NCBI GenBank assembly: GCA_049578505.1
Contig: JBAUMC010000024.1
Coordinates: 23,871 to 87,870, forward strand
DNA: 64,000 nt
Source: JAGVPT01 sp049578505
Lineage (GTDB): Bacteria > Bacteroidota > Ignavibacteria > UBA10030 > UBA8401
Reading direction: 5' to 3'
Positions 45,668 to 54,661 of this stretch are shown here, piece by piece (positions within the stretch are counted from its first letter, which is position 1; each line of letters begins with the position of its first letter). The translations under genes were made by a program, and so were the position numbers. A model generated the notes under the pieces. It searched no databases and was not told where the DNA came from. It worked only from the letters and a program-made list of their open reading frames with translations.

Positions 45668-46441
45668 ATGTATTCATTGAAGGACAAACTTGTTTTCATC
45701 ACGGGGGCGAGCAGCGGTATCGGAGCTTCCTGCGCCGAGCAGTTTGCGCGTCAGGGGGCGAAATTGATGCTGGGTGCGCGGAGAAATGAGCGTCTGCTGG
45801 CCTTGGCGGAAACGCTGAGGAAAAAATATTCCTCCGATATCCATACCCTCCAAATTGATGTAAGGGAAGGCGAACAAGTCACATCGGCGTTGAACGCCCT
45901 GCCGGAACAGTGGAAAAGAATCTCTGTGCTTGTAAATAATGCTGGCCTCGCCAGCGGATTGTCCCCCATTCAAGAAGGGGATGTTGACGATTGGGACAGA
46001 ATGATCGACACGAATATGAAAGGGCTGCTGTATGTTACCCGTGCCGTTCTTCGGGGAATGATCGAACGGGGAGAGGGACATATTATCAATATTGGCTCAA
46101 TAGCCGGATACCAATTTTATCCGAAAGGGAATGTATATTCCGCAACAAAAGCAGCAGTGCATGCATTGACGAATGCCATGCGCCTCGATTTACACGGCAC
46201 CGGGATTCGCGTCAGCTCGATTGATCCCGGATTGGTGGAGACTGAATTCAGCATTGTGCGATTTCACGGCGATAAAGAACAGGCCGATAAAACATACGAA
46301 GGGATGACTCCCCTTACCCCGGATGAAGTTGCCGATGCAGTCATCTACTGTGCTACCCGCCCGCTTCATATTAACATCCAGCAAATTGTCCTCATGCCCA
46401 CCGACCAAGCTTCAACAACAATGGTGCACCGGAAAAAGTAA
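45668..46441 (+). CDS. Short-chain dehydrogenase/reductase (YdfG-like)
   Basis: A 257-residue classical SDR with the cofactor motif TGASSGIG (12-19), an arginine pair after strand 2 (LGARRNE) suggesting NADP(H), the NNAG motif and the catalytic S..YxxxK in INIGSIAGYQFYPKGNVYSATKAAV. The segment VSSIDPGLVETEFSIVRFHGD is characteristic of the 3-hydroxy-acid (serine/malonic semialdehyde) dehydrogenase branch. Shine-Dalgarno GAGGAAATAAA. Substrate assignment is by similarity only. Confidence 0.92.
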   Translation: MYSLKDKLVFITGASSGIGASCAEQFARQGAKLMLGARRNERLLALAETLRKKYSSDIHTLQIDVREGEQVTSALNALPEQWKRISVLVNNAGLASGLSPIQEGDVDDWDRMIDTNMKGLLYVTRAVLRGMIERGEGHIINIGSIAGYQFYPKGNVYSATKAAVHALTNAMRLDLHGTGIRVSSIDPGLVETEFSIVRFHGDKEQADKTYEGMTPLTPDEVADAVIYCATRPLHINIQQIVLMPTDQASTTMVHRKK

Positions 46442-46593
46442 TTGCAGAAGATAATAAAGGGCCCTCATCCTTTTTGGGTTTAACAATATGACCAATGCGG
46501 ATTGTTAGTTCCCATCTCAAAAATGTTCGTTACAGCCAAACAACTACCCTAACTCCATCGAAGGGTGACGAAAATTTAAAAAACATTCTTCGA

Positions 46594-46610
46594 CCCCGCT
46601 GTCAGCGGGG
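46594..46610. other. Short GC-rich hairpin
   Basis: CCCCGCT-gtc-AGCGGGG, a 7-bp perfect stem between the SDR and Nudix genes. On the minus strand it is followed by a T-rich stretch but no minus-strand gene reads into it, so it may be a dispersed palindrome rather than a terminator. Confidence 0.4.
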
Positions 46611-46638
46611 CTTAGCATGACTAATTCTTGTTTTTGAG

Positions 46639-47268
46639 ATGGGTTCCATCAACCTTCCATTACCAGGTCTGAAACAAGCATTGAACCAAATGAAGAACGT
46701 TCCAAATCTTACACCGTCGATTATTCAGGAAAAACTTGCTCATTATAAGCGGCGGAGTATCCCCAAGAGCACGCTTACGAAGTCGGCAGTATTGATACCG
46801 ATTGTGAAATCAAAAAATGGGATGGAATTATTACTCACGAAACGGAGCGAGTCTGTCGAGCATCATCAAGGCCAAATTTCATTTCCGGGGGGGGCAACCG
46901 AAAAAGCCGACCGCTCTCCCGCCGACACGGCGCTGCGGGAATCGTTTGAGGAAATCGGCATAGAGCGATCCGCTGTCTCTATTCTCGGAGTTATGGACGA
47001 TTTACAAACGCCGAGCGGATTCGTTGTTACCCCGGTTGTCGGGTTCATTCAAGACCTTCCCCCCCTTCACATTAACCCTAAAGAAGTGGCGCAAGTAATA
47101 TTTGTTCCCCTTGAAAAATTTTTTGACGATGCCCTACGGCATTCTACCATGAAAGAGCGGGATGGAGTGATGTGGGAAATTTTTTCCTATGAAGTGTGGA
47201 ACGAGCCGGTATGGGGAGCGACCGCATTTTTTGTCAAACAACTTATCGACTTGCTGAAAGAGGCGTAA
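46639..47268 (+). CDS. Nudix hydrolase (CoA diphosphatase, NudL-like)
   Basis: 209 residues. The Nudix box G-x5-E-x7-REUxEExGU is exact in GGATEKADRSPADTALRESF followed by EEIG. Upstream, LLTKRSESVEHHQGQISFPGG is the motif of the YeaB/NudL subgroup that hydrolyses CoA to phosphopantetheine and 3',5'-ADP. Length and the N-terminal helix fit. A run of eight Gs within the box is in frame, so it is not a sequencing frameshift. The 270-bp gap after it shows nothing I can name. Confidence 0.92.
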   Translation: MGSINLPLPGLKQALNQMKNVPNLTPSIIQEKLAHYKRRSIPKSTLTKSAVLIPIVKSKNGMELLLTKRSESVEHHQGQISFPGGATEKADRSPADTALRESFEEIGIERSAVSILGVMDDLQTPSGFVVTPVVGFIQDLPPLHINPKEVAQVIFVPLEKFFDDALRHSTMKERDGVMWEIFSYEVWNEPVWGATAFFVKQLIDLLKEA

Positions 47269-47538
47269 CATTCCATCCTAGTCATCCCCCCCATTTATAG
47301 CGACGACCTATTATCGGAAGCGAAATATGTTTCTTTCACTCACCATCCGGCGAAATTCAGCTACGATTCTTTTTTGATTGGCAAGGCTGAAGAGAAATCC
47401 TTTCGACATTAGGTTACGATTTGAGGTCAGGATGCCGGCTATGTGAGTTTTCATTGATTTTAATAGTATTTATCGTTATTTTTTAAAGATGCGGAAGAAT
47501 TGCTTGAATAATTCTTGTCTAAAAAGGAGAATCGCGTT

Positions 47539-49551
47539 ATGAGTTATCGTTTTCAGTTATTGTTAACTTCGGTCGGGTTTGTTTTCGTTTTGATGATTGG
47601 CGGCTGTGCTTCGCAAGAAAGTGCTGTTGTGGCGACTCTCGGGGATGACAAAATAACGCTTGATGAATTCAACAGAATGTTTGCAAAAAATAATACCGGG
47701 AAGGATACCGCAAAGGCAACAATTGCTGAAGATCGCGAAGCATACCTGGATTTGTATGTAAAGTTCAGATTGAAATTAAAGGAGGCATACGACCGCGGAT
47801 ATCAAAACGATCCGGGAATTCAAGCCGAGGTCGAGGACTATAGGAGAAGCTTTGATGTATCTTCGTTGATCGAACACGACATCACCGAGCCGGCGCTTCA
47901 TCGAATGTACGAACGCAAACTCGTTAACGTGCGTCCCAGCCACATTCTTTTGAGAATGTCTCCGACTGCGACTCCGGCGGAGACGCTTCAAACGTATATG
48001 AAAGCAATGAAAATTATTGATTCGTTGAAAACGGGTCATACGTTCGAAGACCTCGCTCTAAGGAATTCTCAGGACCAATCGGTTAATTCAAATAAAGGTG
48101 ACCTTTACTATTTTCCCTCCGGATCGACAGTGCCAGAGTTTGAGGATGCTGTTTTCTCCGCACAGCCCGGTATCGTGATACCGTATCCCGTTCGAACACA
48201 ATTTGGCTATCACATTATTAAGGTAACGGCACGTGAACCCAATCCCGGTTCTATTCGCGTCAGCCATATTTACAAGCGGCTTACGCCGGGGTCGACCCCG
48301 CAAGACTCCGCCAAGGCGATGAAGGCACTGGAGGGAGCGCTAGATTCGTTGAAGCATGGCGGAAAATTCGCCGACCTTGCCAGAAGTCTTTCCGATGATA
48401 AAACTCGAGATCGTGGCGGGGATCTTGGATTTATCGAACGAAGGAGAACTGTTAAGGAGTTTGATGACGCCGCTTTCAGCCTCAAAGTTGGCGAAGTATC
48501 CGGTATCGTGAAGTCGCAATTTGGGCTTCATCTTATTATGGTGACAGATAAAAAGCCGGTTCCTTCATTTGAAAGCATGGAACAGGAACTCAGGAATTTT
48601 TTCCAAGCACATCGTTTCCAGGCAGAATACGGGTCGTATGTTGCCGGATTGAAAAAAGGGTACAATTTTATGATGTCGGCAGAAGCAGTTTCTGCCTGGC
48701 ACTCATCTCTTGATACTGCGAAGACGACCAGCAGCGATACATGGGACAGCTTGTTCAGCGCGGCGACCCGCGCAAAAGCATTGTTTACCTTTGCCGGTCA
48801 AAAAATAACCATCGATTCTGTGATTCATCGCGTTAAGATGGAGAAAGATCTTCAGGGGCTGTCGTTTTCCAACCCCTCAACATCGGTCAATATTTTTGAT
48901 AAAATATCGAAGGATCTTGTTGTAGAATACAAAGCAAGAAGCGTTGAATCGCAAATTCCAGACTTTGAAAAAACGATTAAAGAGTACGAAGAAGGAAGCA
49001 TGCTGTTTAAATCGGAGCAGATCGAGGTATGGAATAAACTTTCGACCAACGATTCGGCAATGCACATTTACTTTGACGCGAATCGCTCAAATTTCACCTG
49101 GCCCGACAGAGTGAATCTGCGGGAGATATATGTCCCGACAGACAGCGTTGCAGTAGTAGTGACTTTTCTTTTGAAAAAGCAGAAACTGCCGTTCGATTCT
49201 GTTGCGGCTCAATTCAATACGCGGCTCTCGACCAAACAAAAGAACGGAGAATGGGGATTAACGCCGGTGACAACGAGTGCGTTGACGAAACAAGCCTGGA
49301 ATATGAACGTAGGGGAGGTCTCAGAGTTCCTCCCGTACGAGAACGGATTTTCAATTTTTAAAGTTCTCGAAAAAAGCCCGGCAGGCAACAAAACATTTGC
49401 CGAAGCCGGCTCGGAGCTTGCAAGCGCATTTCAAGAGTACGAAACGACCCGCTTGGAAAATGAATGGCATGAATCACTGCTGAAAAAATACCCTGTCCAC
49501 ATATTCAAGGAAATGCTGACGAATTCACCGGAGCAATCGTTAAAAAAATAA
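47539..49551 (+). CDS. Lipoprotein parvulin-type peptidyl-prolyl isomerase with two rotamase domains
   Basis: 670 residues from the ATG at 47539 (Shine-Dalgarno AAAGGAGA); an ATG-like start at 47515 is rejected because it precedes the ribosome site. The lipobox is LMIGGC, so the protein is lipid-anchored. A SurA-like N-terminal chaperone region is followed by two PpiC domains (about 130-230, RPSHILLRM...FGYHIIKV; and 240-340, RVSHIYKRL...GGDLGFIERR...FGLHLIMV), then a long C-terminal region with a third, degenerate PPIase-like segment (NLREIYVPTD...NGEWGLTPV). It should assist folding of outer-membrane or secreted proteins. It heads a run of three related genes and ends in an A7-TAA slippery stop. 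Confidence 0.93.
   Translation: MSYRFQLLLTSVGFVFVLMIGGCASQESAVVATLGDDKITLDEFNRMFAKNNTGKDTAKATIAEDREAYLDLYVKFRLKLKEAYDRGYQNDPGIQAEVEDYRRSFDVSSLIEHDITEPALHRMYERKLVNVRPSHILLRMSPTATPAETLQTYMKAMKIIDSLKTGHTFEDLALRNSQDQSVNSNKGDLYYFPSGSTVPEFEDAVFSAQPGIVIPYPVRTQFGYHIIKVTAREPNPGSIRVSHIYKRLTPGSTPQDSAKAMKALEGALDSLKHGGKFADLARSLSDDKTRDRGGDLGFIERRRTVKEFDDAAFSLKVGEVSGIVKSQFGLHLIMVTDKKPVPSFESMEQELRNFFQAHRFQAEYGSYVAGLKKGYNFMMSAEAVSAWHSSLDTAKTTSSDTWDSLFSAATRAKALFTFAGQKITIDSVIHRVKMEKDLQGLSFSNPSTSVNIFDKISKDLVVEYKARSVESQIPDFEKTIKEYEEGSMLFKSEQIEVWNKLSTNDSAMHIYFDANRSNFTWPDRVNLREIYVPTDSVAVVVTFLLKKQKLPFDSVAAQFNTRLSTKQKNGEWGLTPVTTSALTKQAWNMNVGEVSEFLPYENGFSIFKVLEKSPAGNKTFAEAGSELASAFQEYETTRLENEWHESLLKKYPVHIFKEMLTNSPEQSLKK
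49542..49551 (+). other. A7 slippery sequence directly before the stop codon
   Basis: Seven As (49542-49548) are read A-AAA-AAA and followed at once by the TAA stop. A -1 slip here would enter the open frame of the next foldase without a stop codon. See the finding on the missing start codon. Confidence 0.5.
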
Positions 49552-49559
49552 CGTCTATA

Positions 49560-50432
49560 CTGAAACAGGCGATTCTGGTTCTCATCGCAGGGGGCGGCCT
49601 TCTGTTCTCCTCGTGCACGCACCAGCCCGAGCGGACGCAGGACGTTGCCCGGGTCGACGATCAAACGTTGACCTCGGAGATGATCTATCAGCAGCTCGAT
49701 ACAAGCAACGGGGTTTCCGAGATGCAGGTGCGGATGTTTGCCCGGCAATGGGTAAATTCCGAATTGCTCTATCAAGAAGCCAAAAGGCAAGGGCTCGATC
49801 GCTCGCAAGAAGTCCTTGCCAATCTTGAAAATGCCAGACGGCAGCTTACAATTAATGCCCTCCTTGATAAAGAAGTATTTAACGATGCGCCGCAAGCCAT
49901 TTCCAAAGAAGAAATTGCCATGTATTTTAAGAACCATATCGAAGAGTTCGCTCTACGGGATGACATTGTACAGATTTCGTTGGCAGTATTCTCCGAACGA
50001 GAACCGGCAGTGGCATTTCGGGAAGCAGCGCTGCAAGGCGGGGGCTGGAATGCAGCCATGACCGAACTTCAGAATGCGAAAAATGACCAATCTCCGCTTA
50101 TTACGAAAACCGACTCAGCTTTTTATATGCAATCTGCTTTATTTCCAGCCAAACTCTGGAAAGTTGCATCGGCTCTCGGTCCTGGAGAGGTTTCGTTTCC
50201 GGTAAAAACAAGCGCAGGGTACTTCGTCATTCTCTTGCTTGGAAGTTATCCGCGAGGGTCAACCCCGCCCGTTGAATATGTTGAAGATGCCATTCGAGGT
50301 CGGCTGGTGATGCAGCATCGTCAGGAACGCTTTACGGAATATTTGGAAACCATGAGGAAGAAGCATACCGTCCAAATAAATCTTTCCGGCGCTCCGGCTG
50401 AGCGCGACAGTGTTCCGCAAACGGGCGAGTAA
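49560..50432 (+). CDS. SurA/PpiC-like lipoprotein foldase with non-standard start
   Basis: About 290 residues if read from CTG at 49560. The frame gives (M)KQAILVLIAGGGLLFSSC, a textbook lipoprotein signal with lipobox FSSC, then DVARVDDQTLTSEMIYQQL, a SurA-type N-domain, and a PpiC-like domain (EEIAMYFKNHIEEFALRDDIVQISLAVFSE ... ETVSF-like strand, SAGYFVILLL). No ATG, GTG or TTG lies in this frame between an upstream stop at 49470 and TTG 49668, which would delete the signal peptide. Either CTG/ATA initiates, translation is coupled by frameshift from the preceding gene, or the ATG is mutated. It sits 9 bp after the first foldase and 20 bp before the third. Confidence 0.78.
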   Translation: MKQAILVLIAGGGLLFSSCTHQPERTQDVARVDDQTLTSEMIYQQLDTSNGVSEMQVRMFARQWVNSELLYQEAKRQGLDRSQEVLANLENARRQLTINALLDKEVFNDAPQAISKEEIAMYFKNHIEEFALRDDIVQISLAVFSEREPAVAFREAALQGGGWNAAMTELQNAKNDQSPLITKTDSAFYMQSALFPAKLWKVASALGPGEVSFPVKTSAGYFVILLLGSYPRGSTPPVEYVEDAIRGRLVMQHRQERFTEYLETMRKKHTVQINLSGAPAERDSVPQTGE

Positions 50433-50452
50433 TAGAGAGGTCATTCAAAGAC

Positions 50453-51745
50453 ATGAACAGGATGAAAATACGAGCAAGATATTGTTTGGTCCTTTTTACA
50501 ATGATGGTGACATTGTGCGGCTCCATGTGCGGTCAAACAGTGCTCGATCGCATCGTTGCTGTCGTTGGGAAAGAGATCATTACCCTCTCCGATCTGAATT
50601 TAACGATTCAATCGATGGCTATGCAGAATAAGCTCGACCCCGATTCGCCTGAATTACGGGATCGGGTCCTCGAGGGAATGATCAACGAAAAATTGATTCT
50701 CGCTCAAGCGATTGAGGACAGCGTAACGGTGACGAATGACGAAGTCACCGACCGGCTCGACCGTCAAATTAAGATGCTTGTACAGCAGGCGGGTTCCGAG
50801 CAACGGCTGGAAGAATTGTATAATATGCCGATCAGCAAAATGAAGAGGGATTTCCGCGATCTGATTCGCAATCAATTGATGGTAGAAAAGATCCGCCAGA
50901 CCAGGCAATCGTCCATTACGGTGACCCGCCGAGAGGTAGAAGAATTCTTTGAAGCGCATAAAGACAGCCTTCCCACGATTCCAAAGGAATACGAACTAAG
51001 CCACATATTTATCAAACCGAAACCCGATTCGTCTGTCGTCCAGGCGGTGTATAAAAAGGCACTTGCTGTGCTTGACAGCATTAAATCCGGCGGAGATTTT
51101 TCGGATTTCGCAAAGCGCTACTCTTCCGACCCCGGTTCCGCACGCGGGGGCGGTGATCTGGGTTGGTTCCGCCGCGGGGTATTTGAAAAAGAATTTGAAG
51201 AAGCTGCATATTCTTTAAAGGACAGCGAGATTTCCCAACCGGTGAGAACGTCGTACGGATATCATATTATTCAATTGCTTGAGCGGCGGGGTGAATCGGT
51301 CCATACTCGGCATATTCTTTTTGCTATTCAACAATCGTCGGCGGACGACGATTCCACCGTTGCCGATTTAAACAGGCTTCGCGAGCGATCTTTGGCAGGG
51401 GAGAGCTTTGCGGCATTGGCCAGACAGTATTCCGAGGACTCTGAAACCAAAGACGTAGGCGGCGACCTCGGAAAGATCGGAGTCGATCAGATTGAGCCGA
51501 CCTTCATGGATGTATTAAAAACCATGAAAGAGGGAGAAATCAGCGCTCCTGTGAAGGTTCCGCTCGGACCTTCCTATGGCTATCACATTGTATGGATCCG
51601 TTCCATAACCCCCGAACATACCATGAATCTGAATCAGGATTACCGCAGGCTTGAGCAACTTACACTTCAATTCAAAACAGATCAGGATTTTCAACGTTGG
51701 GTGGATGAAATGAGGAAAAACATTTATTGGGAAAAGAAAATGTAG
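50453..51745 (+). CDS. surA: SurA-like periplasmic chaperone/peptidyl-prolyl isomerase
   Basis: 430 residues with a signal peptide (cleavage near GSMCGQ). The N-terminal SurA chaperone segment (VLDRIVAVVGKEIITLSDLN...RDRVLEGMINEKLILAQA) is followed by two parvulin domains: ELSHIFIKPKPDSS...GGGDLGWFRRG...SYGYHIIQLLE and TRHILFAIQQSS...GGDLGKIG...SYGYHIVWI. This is the architecture of SurA, which carries outer-membrane proteins across the periplasm. It is the third foldase of the run and the closest to canonical SurA. rpsT follows with its own promoter. Confidence 0.93.
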   Translation: MNRMKIRARYCLVLFTMMVTLCGSMCGQTVLDRIVAVVGKEIITLSDLNLTIQSMAMQNKLDPDSPELRDRVLEGMINEKLILAQAIEDSVTVTNDEVTDRLDRQIKMLVQQAGSEQRLEELYNMPISKMKRDFRDLIRNQLMVEKIRQTRQSSITVTRREVEEFFEAHKDSLPTIPKEYELSHIFIKPKPDSSVVQAVYKKALAVLDSIKSGGDFSDFAKRYSSDPGSARGGGDLGWFRRGVFEKEFEEAAYSLKDSEISQPVRTSYGYHIIQLLERRGESVHTRHILFAIQQSSADDDSTVADLNRLRERSLAGESFAALARQYSEDSETKDVGGDLGKIGVDQIEPTFMDVLKTMKEGEISAPVKVPLGPSYGYHIVWIRSITPEHTMNLNQDYRRLEQLTLQFKTDQDFQRWVDEMRKNIYWEKKM

Positions 51746-51759
51746 CCACGGAACGTTTC

Positions 51760-51788
51760 TTGCGGCTGAAGCGGCTATTGCGTATATT
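51760..51788 (+). promoter_or_regulatory. Predicted promoter of rpsT
   Basis: TTG at 51760-51762, a 20-nt spacer and TATATT at 51783-51788, 44 bp before the rpsT start. Confidence 0.55.
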
Positions 51789-51831
51789 AGATCATAAGAA
51801 AAGACAACATTCAAGATAACAAAAGAGAACA

Positions 51832-52086
51832 ATGGCACAACATAAGTCGGCAATCAAGCGAATTCGTTCTTCGGCACACCGGAAGAAGAATAACACGGCA
51901 CAAGAATCCGCGATGAAAACGGTGATCAAAAAAGTTCGGCAGGAAAAAGACAAGTCTAAAGCGGAAGCGGCTCTTAAGGAAGCAATTTCTCTTCTCGACA
52001 GGTTGGCTCAAAAGAGAGTCATTCATCCCAACAAAGCCTCAAATCAAAAATCCAAGCTTACCAAGCTGGTGAATGCTATAAAATAG
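51832..52086 (+). CDS. rpsT: 30S ribosomal protein S20
   Basis: 84 residues, basic and helical, beginning MAQHKSAIKRIRSSAHRKKNN and ending KRVIHPNKASNQKSKLTKLVN, the S20 signature. It binds 16S rRNA at the base of the small subunit. It is monocistronic, with a convergent TPR gene ending 10 bp downstream; I see no clear terminator between them. Confidence 0.97.
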   Translation: MAQHKSAIKRIRSSAHRKKNNTAQESAMKTVIKKVRQEKDKSKAEAALKEAISLLDRLAQKRVIHPNKASNQKSKLTKLVNAIK

Positions 52087-52095
52087 GATCCCCCT

Positions 52096-53037
52096 TTATC
52101 CCCCCTCGTTCAACTTCGTTTGCAATTCGCTAATTCGTTTCTCAAATCGTTCCCGCTCATCGGGTTTTGAGAAAATCAGAATTTCGTATGCTTGAATTGC
52201 AGCGCCATATTCCCCCTGTGAAGCATAAATTTCGGCAAGCGTCGGCGTGATGACGATCGAATCAAGCGGCGCGCTTTCTTCCGGAGAGATGCTGGGTTCG
52301 GGTTCTCGCGGTACGATGTGCCCTGCATTTTCAAGCTGTGCGGCAAGAGAATCCAATTCCGTTGCTTCTGGCGCAGCAGGTTGCGCGGCCTGATTCAAGT
52401 ATTCATCCAGTGAAAGAGGCTTTTCTCTACCGATATTATCGGAATGCTGCTGAATATATTCTTCGACACTCGGCGGTTGTGCGGTTTCAATAGGTTGCGT
52501 GTCAGCGATATTGGCCTCTTGTTGCTGAACAGTTTCCCCGGCTACTTCTTCCGGAGCGGACACCACAGAAAGATTTTCAGCGACCTCAGATAACTCTTCC
52601 AGGGTTTGTGTCGGCAACGTTTGTTCTTGTATGGGGACTTCGGCTACGGGCGATTCTAATGAGGATTGCGGCTCGACCTCGGCCGGAAGCACACCGGGCG
52701 ATTCACCTTCCGTTGCCAACGGCGTCTCCTCGGCAGTGAGAGGGATTTCATCCAAGAGCTTGCGCGCGAACTGGTTGAAAGGAGCCAGATGCAGAGCCTG
52801 AGCGAATGCAAGGCGTGCCTTCGAATTTTCGTTCGTTGCAAGGTAACATCTTCCGAGTACGACGTACCCCGTGGCATACGATGAGTATGTTTGTACTCCT
52901 GCCTCGCACAGCTTTAATGCTTCAGCAGATTGATCTTTGGAGAGATACAAATCCGCTAAACGGGCGAAAAGGGGGGATTGCGGATTGTCCGAAAGCTTCT
53001 GAGAGAGAAAGTCTATGTCGAACTCTGATAAATCCAT
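52096..53037 (-). CDS. TPR-repeat protein with acidic low-complexity middle
   Basis: A 313-residue protein without signal peptide. The N-terminal 95 residues contain two to three tetratricopeptide repeats (PQSPLFARLADLYLSKDQSAEAL, SYATGYVVLGRCYLATNENSKARLAF). A glutamate/proline/glutamine-rich region of about 150 residues follows (TPLATEGESPG, VAGETVQQQEAN). The C-terminus carries one more repeat (PTLAEIYASQGEYGAAIQAYEIL) and a short coiled coil. Probably a cytoplasmic scaffold; function unknown. It stands downstream of the glycosyltransferase operon, separated by a terminator. Confidence 0.75.
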   Translation of the reverse strand: MDLSEFDIDFLSQKLSDNPQSPLFARLADLYLSKDQSAEALKLCEAGVQTYSSYATGYVVLGRCYLATNENSKARLAFAQALHLAPFNQFARKLLDEIPLTAEETPLATEGESPGVLPAEVEPQSSLESPVAEVPIQEQTLPTQTLEELSEVAENLSVVSAPEEVAGETVQQQEANIADTQPIETAQPPSVEEYIQQHSDNIGREKPLSLDEYLNQAAQPAAPEATELDSLAAQLENAGHIVPREPEPSISPEESAPLDSIVITPTLAEIYASQGEYGAAIQAYEILIFSKPDERERFEKRISELQTKLNEGG

Positions 53038-53052
53038 AGGTTTGGGAAAAGT

Positions 53053-53080
53053 AAAAAAGCCGGCGTTACATCGCCGGCTT
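53053..53080 (-). terminator. Rho-independent terminator of the miaB-GT2 operon
   Basis: AAGCCGGCG (53057-53065) pairs with CGCCGGCTT (53072-53080) over a 6-nt loop. On the minus strand the stem is followed by six Ts (53058-53053), so it terminates transcription leaving the glycosyltransferase gene. Confidence 0.85.
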
Positions 53081-53106
53081 TATAATAAGCGAACAACAAG
53101 TCAAAA

Positions 53107-54615
53107 TCAAGCGTGAGCTGCAGCCGTATCCGGAGGAAGGATACGGCGCCCGGCCTTCAGCCGCCGCGCTTGAAGCGCTTGCTGGATTGAAAGATAAGAG
53201 ACGAATCCGAACCCGATGAGGAAGAGAAGTTGAAATGGCACAGCGGCGATTTCAAGATAATATAAGGACGAGATAACGCCGAAGAGACAATAGATAGCCA
53301 GCGCAATTTCTATCAGTACCGTCCAGTTAAATTTTACAGGCACGTACTTTTTGTCCAGCCACGAATCCCCTTTTTCCATAATGCTGTACTTCGGCGTCCG
53401 CACAAAATCGCTTTTTCGCTTGAATAAGCCTTCGATCACCGCCCTGCTGTTATTGACCGCAAAGCCCATGCTTCCCGCCATAAAAAGGGGAAAGAGGAAA
53501 AGCCGCCTTCGCCAATCCGGGTACACATCTTTCTGGGAATACATGTAGAACAAGAATGAACCGATGAAGGCAAAAACAAAGACGGACATCATTTCAAAAT
53601 AGGCTTCGTACCCGCCCGCATGTTTGATGTACATCAGCGGGATGTTAAGAATGCCCGCGATGAGAATAAACGGGAAGACAATGTTATTCGTGAGATGAAA
53701 CGTAGAGTGCCACTTGATTTTAAACGGGAGATCCGATTTCCACACCGCGGGAAGCATTTTCCTTGCAGTCTCGATCGCTCCCTTGGTCCATCGGAATTGC
53801 TGCGTTTTCAACGCGTTAATTTCCGACGGTAGCTCTGCAGGCGACGTAACATTTTTCAAGAACTTAAATTTCCACCCACGCAATTGTGCACGATAACTTA
53901 GGTCGAGGTCTTCAGTCAATGTATCCGAATGCCAGTTGCCGGCATCTTCAATACACGCTTTTCTCCACACACCTCCAGTGCCATTAAAATTGATGAAGAA
54001 GCCTGCCTTATTGCGGATCGATTGTTCAATCACAAAATGTCCGTCAAGCGCCATGGCCTGCGTCCGTGTGAGCAGCGAGTACTCGCTGTTCAAGTGCTCC
54101 CAGCGAGTTTGAACCATGCCGATTCTTTTGTCGGAATAAAAATAGGGAAGGGTCTTAAGCAGGAACTCTTCACGCGGGACAAAATCTGCGTCAAAGATGG
54201 CGATAAACTCGCCCGTCGCAATTTCAAGACCATCCTTCAATGCGCCGGCTTTGAACCCCTTGCGTGAGCCGCGTCTGACATGGTGGATGTTGTGGCCGCG
54301 CTCTTTCATTTCGTGCACGATGGTTTCCACTAGGCTGACTGTCTCGTCTGTCGAATCGTCGAGGACTTGAATTTCAAGTTTGTCGGCCGGGTACTTGATC
54401 GCGCACGATGCTTCAATGAGGCGCCGCACGACGTACATCTCGTTGAAAATAGGTAATTGGATGGTTACCGGCGGAAAAATCTCGAGCGGCAGGGTCTCTG
54501 CCTCTTCGGTATCTCGATGCTTGAAGTAATGGAATATCATCACGAACCCGTGCGATCCGAATGCAAAAAGAATAAGGAGAGAGATAAAATATGTTATCAA
54601 AATTATATCATTCAT
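53107..54615 (-). CDS. Membrane family 2 glycosyltransferase, cellulose synthase-like
   Basis: 502 residues. One N-terminal membrane helix (LITYFISLLILFAFGSHGFV), a cytosolic GT-A domain and about four C-terminal helices. The processive-GT motifs are present: DDSTDET, the DxD in FDADFVPRE, TEDLDLSYR and the QxxRW motif as QQFRW. These polymerise or transfer beta-linked sugars using a nucleotide donor, but the product (polysaccharide or glycolipid) is not deducible; no BcsB or PilZ domain is present. It is the last gene of the operon that starts with miaB, 46 bp after lptE. Confidence 0.92.
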   Translation of the reverse strand: MNDIILITYFISLLILFAFGSHGFVMIFHYFKHRDTEEAETLPLEIFPPVTIQLPIFNEMYVVRRLIEASCAIKYPADKLEIQVLDDSTDETVSLVETIVHEMKERGHNIHHVRRGSRKGFKAGALKDGLEIATGEFIAIFDADFVPREEFLLKTLPYFYSDKRIGMVQTRWEHLNSEYSLLTRTQAMALDGHFVIEQSIRNKAGFFINFNGTGGVWRKACIEDAGNWHSDTLTEDLDLSYRAQLRGWKFKFLKNVTSPAELPSEINALKTQQFRWTKGAIETARKMLPAVWKSDLPFKIKWHSTFHLTNNIVFPFILIAGILNIPLMYIKHAGGYEAYFEMMSVFVFAFIGSFLFYMYSQKDVYPDWRRRLFLFPLFMAGSMGFAVNNSRAVIEGLFKRKSDFVRTPKYSIMEKGDSWLDKKYVPVKFNWTVLIEIALAIYCLFGVISSLYYLEIAAVPFQLLFLIGFGFVSYLSIQQALQARRLKAGRRILPPDTAAAHA

Positions 54616-54661
54616 TGGTGTTGTTTTTCAACCTCGTAGAATTGAGTTGTTCGATGTTATG

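Noticed and set aside
46594..46610. Terminator for the SDR gene
   Set aside because: The stem is perfect but no T-run follows it on the plus strand; listed only as a hairpin.
46875..46900. Frameshift at the run of eight Gs in the Nudix gene
   Set aside because: The frame runs through it with the correct Nudix box, so the homopolymer length is consistent with an intact gene.
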